This document shows positions 52,622-60,593 of a stretch of DNA of 64,000 bases, piece after piece; within the stretch, counting starts at the first letter, position 1, and every line of letters begins with the position of its first letter. The notes below the pieces were generated by a model. The model searched no databases, was not told where the DNA came from, and saw only the letters and a list, made by a program, of their open reading frames with translations. This DNA is from Bryobacterales bacterium (lineage in GTDB: Bacteria; Acidobacteriota; Terriglobia; Bryobacterales; Bryobacteraceae). Position numbers and translations under genes: made by a program. The DNA is taken from positions 1 to 64,000 of the forward strand of contig JADLCT010000048.1 in NCBI GenBank assembly GCA_020847045.1. Reading direction: 5' to 3'.

Positions 52622-53059
52622 ATGGCCAAGTCAGCCAACTACTTGCGTCCCCAGATCCTCGAGATGGCGCGGGTCCTTGTGGTCGATGACGACCCCACGG
52701 CCCGGCTCACTCTCCAGACGATTCTCGAAGCAGGCGGCTACCGTGTGGAAGCAGCCGCCAGCGCCGCCGAAGCTGTGGATAAAATGGACGCTCATCAATA
52801 TGAACTTGTTTTGAGCGACGTCCAGATGGAATCGCCCGAAGCCGGTTATAAAGTGCTGGCTCACGCCCGCATGATGGACTACAAACCGGCCACCGCCTTA
52901 ATTCAAACCTTCAGCAGCCAGCAGCCCGTAAAGGGACACACCAAGCCCGTGCTGGTGGAGCCGGAAAACGTACCGGATCTGTTGTCGCAAATCGCCGGCC
53001 TGATCAGCCTCCGCGCCACGCGCAAGGTGGAGCGCGAACTGAAACTGGCCGAGCGCTAA
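52622..53059 (+). CDS. Stand-alone response regulator receiver protein
   Basis: The 145-residue protein is a CheY-like receiver without output domain. It has the acidic pocket VLVVDDDPTARLTL, the phosphoacceptor Asp in ELVLSDVQME and a Thr in ALIQTFSS. Where receivers usually have the lysine of KPF, this one reads VLVEPENVP, so Glu appears to replace the conserved Lys, although TKP a few residues earlier could shift the alignment. Such a change would be expected to alter phosphorylation-dependent switching. The ATG at 52622 is used; an ATG at 52664 lies closer to the domain. Confidence 0.75.
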   Translation: MAKSANYLRPQILEMARVLVVDDDPTARLTLQTILEAGGYRVEAAASAAEAVDKMDAHQYELVLSDVQMESPEAGYKVLAHARMMDYKPATALIQTFSSQQPVKGHTKPVLVEPENVPDLLSQIAGLISLRATRKVERELKLAER

Positions 53060-53359
53060 TCCGCCGCGCATCCACTGCCCGGCCTGTCGCCCGCCACCCC
53101 CACACCGCTTTCCCGCCGCCCGAACTCTGCCCTCACTCCCGTCCGCCTTAGTCCCAGTACGCCAGTAACAGGTCGCCGGGCACCGTTATGTTACTCGCGT
53201 ACATAATCCCTGCCATAACCTTGGTAATAAGTAGATATTGTTGAAATCAAACGGCTTAAATCCCAAACTCTCCTGTTAGAGTGAAACCAGAGTTCGCCAC
53301 GCGCGGCGGTTCACTTACTTGCTCCGCCGCCAGAGAAACTCAACAGGAGGAATCTATTC
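53060..53359 (+). other. Intergenic region before the PEP-CTERM gene
   Basis: No ORF or RNA is evident. The second half (from about 53190) is AT-richer and probably holds the promoter, but I could not settle on a -35/-10 pair. It ends with the strong ribosome site AGGAGG at 53345-53350. Confidence 0.4.
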
Positions 53360-54097
53360 ATGGGCGTCTTTTGCCTGCCCAATTCTCATATGGCGCGTCT
53401 TGGCGCCCTGGGCATCCTGCTGCTGGCTGCGCCAGCGGCCAGCGCCGGCATCATTGCCAGTCTTTCCGGCGACTACGCGAGCGGGGGCTTCGCCACCGGC
53501 TGGCAGTATCTGCGCAACACCGCCACCATCGGCGACAGCGCCAACTACATGCCGCTGCTATGGGACGTGGTCCACGACCGCTACGACATCACCGGAAACA
53601 GCATCACCGATCCCAACGGCGCCTACACCTCGCTCATGCAGGGCGGCCAGATTCATCCCGGCCAGGGCACAGGACAGGGCGCCGGCTTTGACGGCTATAC
53701 CATCGCCGCGTACACGGTGCAGCCCGGCGAAGAAGGTCTGGTCAGCATCAACGGCTCGCTTTCCGGCATCGACCCGGACGGGGCAACCGGTTCGGGCGCC
53801 AACGGCTGGGATCTGCGCATCTTCGTGGGCAACTCACAGGTGGCCGGCACGCTCTACTTCCCCTGGTCGATGCAGCCCGAGGCGTTCTCGCGAGTGCTGG
53901 GAAATCTAAATGCCGGCGACACCGTGTACGTCGCCGTGGGACCCGGCGGCAAGGATTACTACGACAGCTCGCTGCTCGCCTTCCAACTGGATTCAACGCC
54001 GCAAGTGCCTGAGCCAGGCATGATGCCGCTGGTCGGTCTGGGACTGGCCGCATTGTGGGGCCACCGCCGATTCCGCGCCCGCATCAATCGGCCCTGA
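53360..54097 (+). CDS. PEP-CTERM sorted exported protein
   Basis: The 245-residue protein has an N-terminal signal peptide (ALGILLLAAPAASAG), a beta-rich central domain with many Gly and Asn, and a C-terminal PEP-CTERM tail: VPEPGMM, a hydrophobic helix (PLVGLGLAALWG) and basic HRRFRAR. Exosortase would cleave and anchor it, usually in bacteria making extracellular polysaccharide; no exosortase gene is in the window. A strong ribosome site (AGGAGG, 9 nt before ATG) suggests high expression. The central domain is not recognised. Confidence 0.85.
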   Translation: MGVFCLPNSHMARLGALGILLLAAPAASAGIIASLSGDYASGGFATGWQYLRNTATIGDSANYMPLLWDVVHDRYDITGNSITDPNGAYTSLMQGGQIHPGQGTGQGAGFDGYTIAAYTVQPGEEGLVSINGSLSGIDPDGATGSGANGWDLRIFVGNSQVAGTLYFPWSMQPEAFSRVLGNLNAGDTVYVAVGPGGKDYYDSSLLAFQLDSTPQVPEPGMMPLVGLGLAALWGHRRFRARINRP

Positions 54098-54148
54098 CGC
54101 CCCGCTTCTGGCCATGTACCCGGCAAATGTGATTGAATAGGCCGATTC

Positions 54149-55459
54149 ATGGCAACCCAAACCGTTCGCGCCCAGTCCACCGGCGTCCCCGCAACCAACG
54201 CACGCAAATGGGTGATTGTGTTTGCGATCGCGCTGGCCATCCTCGCCTACATTGATCGTGTGTGCATCTCGATGGCTATGCCCCGGATGCGCGCCGAGCT
54301 TGGCTTCACGCCGGTGGAAGTGGGCTGGATCTTCGCCGCCTTTTCCATCGCCTACGCCGTCTTCGAGGTTCCCGGCGGCTGGTTGGGCGACAAGATGGGG
54401 CCCCGCAAGATTCTCATGCGCATCGTCGTTTGGTGGAGTGTCTTCACGGCACTCACCGGCGCGGTTACCAGCTACGCGCAGCTTCTCATCGTGCGGGCGC
54501 TGTTCGGCGCGGGCGAAGCCGGCTGCTTCCCCAATCTCACCAAGGCCTTCACCACGTGGCTGCCCAATCACGAACGGGTTCGCGCCCAGGGCTTCATGTG
54601 GAGCTTCGCGCGCTGGGGCGGAGCGTTCACGCCGCCACTGGTCGCCCTGGTGTTCCACTTTGTCTCCTGGCGCGTGTCCTTTGTCCTCTTCGGAATGCTC
54701 GGTATCCTCTGGGCCATTCCCTTTTACCGCTGGTTCCGCGACAATCCGGCCGACCACAGTGGCGTGAACGCGGGTGAGCTTGCCCTGCTCGGCGACTCCG
54801 CCGCCAACGCCTCGGGCCACGGCAACGTACCCTGGGGCAAGCTGGTCGGCTCGCGCAGCGTGTGGCTGCTGTGGGTGCAGTATTTCTGCCTCAGCTTCCC
54901 CTGGTATTTCTTCATCACCTGGCTGCCCACCTATCTGCAGGATCCGCGCGGCCGCGCGCTCGATGAAACCACGGCCGCCACCTACGCCATCTTTCCGCTG
55001 CTGTTCGGCGGCGTCGGCTCCATGTTCTGCGGCCTCATCTCGGCTCCCGTGGCGCGCATGCTCGGCTCCACAGGCAAAGCCCGCCGCGTGCTGGCCACCG
55101 TTGGCTTCGCCTTGGCCGCTGCCTTCCTGGTTCTGTGCATCCACACGCCGAATCCGCTGCTGGCCATGATCTTCATGGGTATGGCCAGCTTCTCGAACGA
55201 CCTGGTCATGCCCGGCGCCTGGGGCGCCTGCATGGATGTCGGCGGCAAGTACGCCGGCTCGTTGTCTGGCTCCATGAACATGATGGGCAACCTGGCTGGT
55301 TTCGTCGCGCCCCCGCTGGGTGGCTACATCCTGCAAAGCACCAACAACGACTGGAACACCTTCCTGTATGTGATGGCGGGCGTCTATCTGGTGGGCACGT
55401 TTTGCTGGCCCTTCATTGATCCCACCACGCCGCTGGAGGCCGATGCTTCCGCTAACTGA
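54149..55459 (+). CDS. MFS transporter, anion:cation symporter (ACS) type
   Basis: The 436-residue protein has twelve helices and the ACS features: IDRVCISMAMPRMRAELGF in helix 1, FEVPGGWLGDKMGPRKIL in the 2-3 loop, RALFGAGEAGCFPNLTKAF in helix 4 and WLPTYLQDPRGRALDE. ACS transporters take up organic anions such as hexuronates, glucarate or tartrate with protons. It is related to the transporter at 60590, and a fragment of a third copy lies at 56650-56718. No neighbouring catabolic gene indicates the substrate. Confidence 0.87.
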   Translation: MATQTVRAQSTGVPATNARKWVIVFAIALAILAYIDRVCISMAMPRMRAELGFTPVEVGWIFAAFSIAYAVFEVPGGWLGDKMGPRKILMRIVVWWSVFTALTGAVTSYAQLLIVRALFGAGEAGCFPNLTKAFTTWLPNHERVRAQGFMWSFARWGGAFTPPLVALVFHFVSWRVSFVLFGMLGILWAIPFYRWFRDNPADHSGVNAGELALLGDSAANASGHGNVPWGKLVGSRSVWLLWVQYFCLSFPWYFFITWLPTYLQDPRGRALDETTAATYAIFPLLFGGVGSMFCGLISAPVARMLGSTGKARRVLATVGFALAAAFLVLCIHTPNPLLAMIFMGMASFSNDLVMPGAWGACMDVGGKYAGSLSGSMNMMGNLAGFVAPPLGGYILQSTNNDWNTFLYVMAGVYLVGTFCWPFIDPTTPLEADASAN

Positions 55460-55610
55460 GCTTGGCGAGGCGAGGAAACTTCTTTCAATCAAAATAAATT
55501 AATATCACTTACCCCCCCTTGCTTTTACTTAGAAGTCTCTCCATACTTCCCTCAACAGATGTGAACTTACGTCGGTAATTCCATCTTGACTTTTTCCGAG
55601 AGGTATTTGT

Positions 55611-56585
55611 ATGGGTCCCGCGTATGTCCGGCAACATTCCATCCCGTTCCTGCTATTTGTTTATGCGGCTTGCCAACTTCACGCGGAGGTGATGATACCG
55701 GCTAAGGTCTTGGATTACCGTCAGGCTCGGCTGACAGACGGTGATTCCATTCGGGTGGTGGATGATATCAAAGTAAGTGACGGTGAACTTGTCATCCTGG
55801 TGCGCGGCGCCGGTGGGCGGTCACACATAGCGTTTATCAAACCCTCCACGCAGGCGTTCCATTCGATTCCTCTCGGTTTTCGGCCAGGCTCCCATTGGAT
55901 TGCGTTGGACGGTGACAATGTGCTTCTTTCCCGCCGGGTAAGAGACGGCAAGGGCATTGTTCATGACACTCTTGTCACGATGAATCGAGGCGGAGCGGTG
56001 TTGGAGACAAGACAACTTCCATCTCCCGTGGAAGCAGTCCTGGCGGGAGGCAATTCGGTAATAGTTATTCAACCAGACGGCCGGCCGGTTCCCTTGCAGC
56101 ACGCCCCCGCGGCGTTGACTGCAAGTCCAGGCTTCGGCCGTCCAGCCGCAACCCTATCCCCGGATAGTGAGACGATCATCATCGACTGCCTGGACGGGCG
56201 GGCACTGATCGCCGATCCATTAGCAAGCAAATGGATCGCCAGTTGGGCAATCCCGGAGGAGATCCGGAAAGAAGCATTGGTGAAGATTCACTCCCTCGGC
56301 GGACCGCAAGCGCTCATGGTCAATGACGTGGCCACCCTCGGTAACGGCCATGTGCTTGTGAACATGAGCGTGGGCATCAAACTGGCCGAGGGAGCCAAGG
56401 TGCTGCGGCTCACTCGCTCCGGGCAACTCGTGGATACTCTGCGGCTTCGATTGCCCTCTCGGTCTGAGTACAAGACCGCCCACAATCCTGAGGGGCTGAT
56501 GCACCCTGTAATGATCGAGACACACGGCGGCTCGCTGTTCGTGGCGGACCGGAAGGGTGTATTTGCTCAATACATCCTGCAATAG
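55611..56585 (+). CDS. Hypothetical exported protein
   Basis: The 324-residue protein has a probable signal peptide (SIPFLLFVYAACQLHA) and repeated short beta segments such as GELVILVRGAGGRSHIAFI, GDNVLLSRRVRDGK, GNGHVLVNMSVGIKLAEG and GSLFVADRKGVF, suggesting a beta-propeller. I recognise no family. GAGAGG precedes the ATG by 7 nt. Its bases are visibly less GC-rich, with many A/T third positions unlike the neighbours. It is followed by gene fragments, so it is likely an acquired gene in an unstable spot. Confidence 0.55.
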   Translation: MGPAYVRQHSIPFLLFVYAACQLHAEVMIPAKVLDYRQARLTDGDSIRVVDDIKVSDGELVILVRGAGGRSHIAFIKPSTQAFHSIPLGFRPGSHWIALDGDNVLLSRRVRDGKGIVHDTLVTMNRGGAVLETRQLPSPVEAVLAGGNSVIVIQPDGRPVPLQHAPAALTASPGFGRPAATLSPDSETIIIDCLDGRALIADPLASKWIASWAIPEEIRKEALVKIHSLGGPQALMVNDVATLGNGHVLVNMSVGIKLAEGAKVLRLTRSGQLVDTLRLRLPSRSEYKTAHNPEGLMHPVMIETHGGSLFVADRKGVFAQYILQ

Positions 56586-56649
56586 GAGCCATCCAATTCC
56601 CAGAAAGGACAATGCGGGAAAACTATAGTGTCAAGTCTCTTCGAGCGAA

Positions 56650-56718
56650 TGTGGCATGCTCTGCTGGCCCTTCATCGACCCGGCCACGCCCAGAGAGACC
56701 GGCGCGGCTGCGGACTGA
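56650..56718 (+). pseudogene. C-terminal fragment of an MFS transporter
   Basis: Translated in the right frame this stretch reads GMLCWPFIDPATPRETGAAA then D and a stop. The end of the transporter at 54149-55459 reads FCWPFIDPTTPLEADASAN and a stop. Nothing upstream of it in frame resembles a transporter. It is the tail of a third ACS-type gene, cut off by deletion or by insertion of the 55611-56585 gene. Confidence 0.65.
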
Positions 56719-56761
56719 GTTCAGGGGCGCGCGTTCACTTAACCCTGGAGGCGCAGACTGT

Positions 56762-57306
56762 CTATGCCACCGTCATCCCGCCGTCGGCGGTAAGGCCATG
56801 ACCGACGACATAGCTCGCACCTGGACTACACAACCAAAGCACAACCGAGGCGATCTCCTCGGGCCTTCCGGCGCGCCCGATCGCCACGCGCCTGGCGATA
56901 TCGCCGTAGGCCTGCTCGTCCCCGTTGACCACGTCACAGGCGATCTGTGCATCGATGAGTCCTGGATTGGCCGCGTTCACGTGAATGCCGTGCTTGCTAT
57001 ATTCCAGAGCGGCCGTGCGCGTCAGGCCCCCACGCCGTGTTTGGACGCAATGTATGAGCCGATACCGGGATTTCCCGTCAACGCGCCTACCGATGCGTTG
57101 TTGACCATGACGCCGGCATTGTTGAACGCGGCATCGAGCCGTCCGAATTCGTCCACGGTCCGCGCCACCATCGCCTCCACCTGCGAATCATCGCCCACGT
57201 CGTAACTGACGGCGATTACTCTGTGACCAGCAGCCTTCAGCTTCCCAGCCTCCGCAAACGCCGGGGCGGTGGCCAACCCCATGCCCGAGGCAGCCCCTGT
57301 GATCCG
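56762..57306 (-). pseudogene. Decayed short-chain dehydrogenase gene
   Basis: On the minus strand, SDR sequence begins abruptly at TGAASGMGLATAPAFAEAG without the preceding beta strand. It skips the segment between beta2 and LKAAGHRVIAV, jumps from LDAAFNNAGVM straight to VNNASVGALTGNPGIGSYIA, and then meets a stop after SKHGVGA. Shifting frame at a run of five G near 57010 restores LTRTAALEYSKHGI and the normal C-terminus NPGLIDAQIACDVV to GGMTVA. It is therefore missing about 60-70 internal residues and carries a frameshift, and is not functional. Confidence 0.8.
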
Positions 57307-57459
57307 CTTTGATCGTGCTGGATAACGGTTGCTACCATTATCCAGACTAGCTGTTGCGGCGGGTGATCGTGGACCTTCCCGGCCCCCAGCGGAAAATGAC
57401 ACAATCGCGCTCCGGCTTACGCAGCTTGGATATGGGAAGAGTGTAGCCATTCATCGCCA

Positions 57460-59583
57460 ATGCCATCCGCTCAGCCTCATCTGAAGTCCTGCATGCGCTG
57501 CATCGAGCGCAACTACGGACAGTGGCCGTGCGCCGGCCTGGAGAAGCACCGCATCATCTTCATCCAGGATGTCACGGGCTGGCCCGGCTGCCCCTTCATG
57601 CCGAACGCCGGCGAGGTCAAAGGGTGGCTGGGCGCGTTTCCCACGCCTCTCGAACCGGACGCCAAGCAGAAGCTGATGCACCTCCGCGCCATGCGCCAGG
57701 CGAACCGGCTCGGCGGCTACCTCGCCGAGGGCCAACCCGATTCGGGCGGCTATCAAAGCCACATTTGCGTTTATCCGCGCCCGGGCCGCGGCAACTCCTC
57801 CGGCGTCTTCCTGAGGCGCACCGACAATACGAGCGAAATTCTGAGGCGCATCCGCAGCGTCTTCCGCGGCGGCCTCTCCACCACGCAGCGCGCGCAGATC
57901 ATGGCCAGCCCGGATCTGAACATCCTGCCCAAAATCACCCAGGCGCCCCGGCGGGCGGTCTCCTCGCGCTTCGTTCACTATCCCGAGATCCGCCCCGAAG
58001 ATTGCGGACTCGACTTTGACGCCCTGGAGCGCGCCTGGCAACGCGGAGGCATGTGGATTCAGGTGTCGGCCGTCGATGGCTACCACGACAACCTGAAAAT
58101 GGTGGCGATGCTGAAAAAGGGCCTCTCGCGCGTGGAGCAGGCCGTGCTCGCCGCCCTGTCGCCCAGGGAGCTGGGCCAGGCGTTGAAGCAGTTGCTGCCG
58201 TATGACCAGTTGGGCGTCGAGTTCGCTCTGCAACTGGCCAAGGGAATCGCCCTGCAGGCCGGTATCGCGCTCGGTGTGGCCGCGCTCGGCACGGCCGGCG
58301 GATGGGCCATCGGCAACTTCGCGCTCCCTGGACTGGGAGGAGCGGCTGGAGCCGCGGCGGGCGGCGCCGTCGCCACGGGCTTCTACAACTTTGTCCTCCG
58401 CATCTTCGACATCGCCGATACCGGTTCGCAGATCGCCGCCAAGAACAAGGAGATGAACCAGGCCGCCCAACTGGCCTGGCAGGGCCGCCAGCAGGAAGCC
58501 GTCGACCTGTTCGCCAAGGTGTTCGCCGCCATTCTGCTCGCCGTCATGCTGGCCATTCTGGCCAAGCGCATGGCCTCCGGCGGCAAAGGCAAGAAACTGC
58601 CGGCCGAAGGCGAGGAGTGGGTGGCGCGCCAGTCGCGCCAGGGCGGCAAGTCCGGGTTACGCGGAGTCAAGCGGCCGAAGCTGTCCTTCGCCGGCCTGCG
58701 CCGCTTCAGCAAGGCGCGCGCGGCCGAGGTGGGCATGTTGCCGGAAGAGGTGGCCGCAATGGCCAAACTTGCGCAAAAGGGTTATTACATCGCCATTCGC
58801 GCCTGCAACCAGTCGCGCCTGAAATGGCTGCGTTCCGGCGCCCCCATCAACGCCAAGCCCTTGTGGCTACCTATTAAGAGTCTCACCTCGGGTAAGTTCG
58901 ACGGCCTGGTCGGTTTCTTTGCCAAAGGCAGCAACCGGGGCAAGTTCCGCGACTATGCGGCCGCCATGAAGGAGATGACCGCCGTGAAGCCGGGCGCGAA
59001 ATTCAAACCCGCCTTCCTGAAGGGCCAGAAGTATGAAGGTCCGTTTGAGCTGCCTCCCGGCAAAGGCTATGACTTTCTCTATGGCGATCCGGCCACCAAC
59101 AAGAAGCTGCTCTTCGTGAAGGTGGACGATGTCTACATCGCCGTCGATCACAATGGCCGCCCGTTCATCCCCGACCTCGACGTCACCGTCATCCAGCGCA
59201 GCACCAGTGCCGGCACCTACGGCCCTCCCGGTTACAACGTGATGGGCCGGAAGGATTACGCCCATGGTTCGGACGCGCCCGAGATCGAAGCCGACCTGAA
59301 CCAGTTCTTCCGCTCGCAGGTCTCTTATCCTCCCGGCTACGATCCCATTCAGCATGGCGGTCGCGGCGGCTCGGCGAACTACCACAAAGCCGTCAAGGGC
59401 GGCCCGGCCGGCACGGAGTTCGAGCCCATCTACCAGCGTCCCGGATGGGCGCCCGGTGACCGCGAAGAGGGCCACCACGTGGTGGCCGCCGACGGCCTGG
59501 AAGGCTTTCTCGGCGAAGCCATGTCGATGGAGGAGCTGAAGGCCTTCCATCAGGCCAACCCGATGGGCGAGTGGCGCTGGTAA
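57460..59583 (+). CDS. Predicted toxin with edema factor/CyaA/ExoY-like nucleotidyl cyclase domain
   Basis: This 707-residue protein has three parts. Residues 1-240 are unrecognised, with paired cysteines near the start (SCMRCIERNYGQWPC). Residues 250-370 hold a glycine/alanine-rich membrane-seeking segment (about 255-305) and a second hydrophobic helix (351-369), as in pore-forming delivery regions. Residues 420-690 match the order of motifs of adenylate cyclase toxins: LPEEVAAMAKLA; R447 and N450 in AIRACN; K466 and K473 in INAKPLWLPIKS; D572-L-D574 in GRPFIPDLDVTVI; and H632 in YDPIQHGGRGGSAN. The catalytic His of CyaA/EF is Pro here; ExoY also lacks it. No immunity or secretion gene is adjacent. 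Confidence 0.6.
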   Translation: MPSAQPHLKSCMRCIERNYGQWPCAGLEKHRIIFIQDVTGWPGCPFMPNAGEVKGWLGAFPTPLEPDAKQKLMHLRAMRQANRLGGYLAEGQPDSGGYQSHICVYPRPGRGNSSGVFLRRTDNTSEILRRIRSVFRGGLSTTQRAQIMASPDLNILPKITQAPRRAVSSRFVHYPEIRPEDCGLDFDALERAWQRGGMWIQVSAVDGYHDNLKMVAMLKKGLSRVEQAVLAALSPRELGQALKQLLPYDQLGVEFALQLAKGIALQAGIALGVAALGTAGGWAIGNFALPGLGGAAGAAAGGAVATGFYNFVLRIFDIADTGSQIAAKNKEMNQAAQLAWQGRQQEAVDLFAKVFAAILLAVMLAILAKRMASGGKGKKLPAEGEEWVARQSRQGGKSGLRGVKRPKLSFAGLRRFSKARAAEVGMLPEEVAAMAKLAQKGYYIAIRACNQSRLKWLRSGAPINAKPLWLPIKSLTSGKFDGLVGFFAKGSNRGKFRDYAAAMKEMTAVKPGAKFKPAFLKGQKYEGPFELPPGKGYDFLYGDPATNKKLLFVKVDDVYIAVDHNGRPFIPDLDVTVIQRSTSAGTYGPPGYNVMGRKDYAHGSDAPEIEADLNQFFRSQVSYPPGYDPIQHGGRGGSANYHKAVKGGPAGTEFEPIYQRPGWAPGDREEGHHVVAADGLEGFLGEAMSMEELKAFHQANPMGEWRW

Positions 59584-59645
59584 GCACACCGCGCGTGCCC
59601 CGCTTCAGCGCCGCGCGCGCCTCGTGCGATATAGTCTCTCTACCC

Positions 59646-59699
59646 ATGACGCCACGCGTACCCCTTCCGGCCCCCACTGGTTCGCGGCTCTCCGCATAA
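59646..59699 (+). CDS. Possible leader peptide of 17 codons
   Basis: TATAGT at about 59631 is followed 10 nt later by an ATG opening MTPRVPLPAPTGSRLSA and a stop, 9 nt before the ATG of the DapA-like gene. It could be an upstream ORF coupling translation. No ribosome site is visible, and it could be chance. Confidence 0.2.
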   Translation: MTPRVPLPAPTGSRLSA

Positions 59700-59708
59700 A
59701 CCCCCGGC

Positions 59709-60593
59709 ATGTCTTTTCTCCACGGCGTCATTCCTCTGCTGCAAACGCCCTTCCACGGCGACGGCGCGCTCGATCTGGAATCGCTGGCCCAGCAAACCAA
59801 CTGGGTGCTGCGCGCAGGCGCGGCCACCATTGCCTACCCCGGCTTCGTCAGCGAATGGTGGAAGCTCACGCCCGATGAGCTGCTCGCCGCCGCCGAGGTC
59901 ATCCGCCGGGCTTCCAGCGGACGCGCCCGTTTGGTTCTGAACGTCACCGCGCAGGCCACGCGCCCCGCCGTGGAACAGGCCCTCGCCTACGCCGCCCTGG
60001 GGGCCGACGCGCTGATGGTGCTACCGCCGTTCACCGTGCCCACTGCGAACACGGCCATTCTCGATCACCTCGGCGCCGTGCTGGAGGCCGTCCCGTTGCC
60101 GCACGTCCTGCAATACACTTCGTCGCTCACAGGACTGCGTCTGGAGGCGCGCGAAATCGCGGAGTTGCACGCACGCCACCCGCACCTGTGCTCCATCAAG
60201 ATCGACTGCATTCCGCCTGGCCCGATCCTCACCGCGCTCAGAAACTTCCTGCCCGGCGCGTTCACCTATTTAATCGGCTATGCCGGCCTTCAATTGGATG
60301 ACGCCCTGCGTCGTGGCGCGCACGGCATGATGCCCGGCGCAGGCCACCTCCCCGAAGACCTCCGCGCCTTTGCCGCCCTGCGCTCTGACTCCTCCGCCGG
60401 ACTGGCCGAGTTCCACCGGCTCCTGCCCCTGCTGAACCTGGAAATGCAGACCATCGAAACCTCCATCGCCCTTCACAAGCTGCTGCTGTTTGAACGCGGC
60501 GTCATCGGCTCACCCCACGTCCGCGCGCCCGGCCCGGCGCTGGATGACGAGATGGCCGCGCAGGCCCTGGAACATTTACGGAGACTTTCGTGA
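59709..60593 (+). CDS. Dihydrodipicolinate synthase-like class I aldolase
   Basis: The 294-residue TIM-barrel enzyme is of the DapA/NanA/KDG aldolase superfamily. The Schiff-base lysine is K164 in HLCSIKIDCIPPG and the catalytic tyrosine Y136 in HVLQYTSSL. The start GVIPLLQTPFHGDGALDLE is typical. The DapA GTTGE motif is replaced by AYPGFVSEWW, so a keto-acid aldolase or dehydratase role on a sugar acid is more likely than lysine synthesis. Its stop overlaps the ACS transporter start (GTGA), linking uptake and breakdown. Confidence 0.82.
   Translation: MSFLHGVIPLLQTPFHGDGALDLESLAQQTNWVLRAGAATIAYPGFVSEWWKLTPDELLAAAEVIRRASSGRARLVLNVTAQATRPAVEQALAYAALGADALMVLPPFTVPTANTAILDHLGAVLEAVPLPHVLQYTSSLTGLRLEAREIAELHARHPHLCSIKIDCIPPGPILTALRNFLPGAFTYLIGYAGLQLDDALRRGAHGMMPGAGHLPEDLRAFAALRSDSSAGLAEFHRLLPLLNLEMQTIETSIALHKLLLFERGVIGSPHVRAPGPALDDEMAAQALEHLRRLS

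Noticed and set aside
59470..59583. EGHHVV near the toxin C-terminus read as an HNH nuclease motif
   Set aside because: No surrounding HNH pattern, and the upstream cyclase-like motifs explain the domain better.
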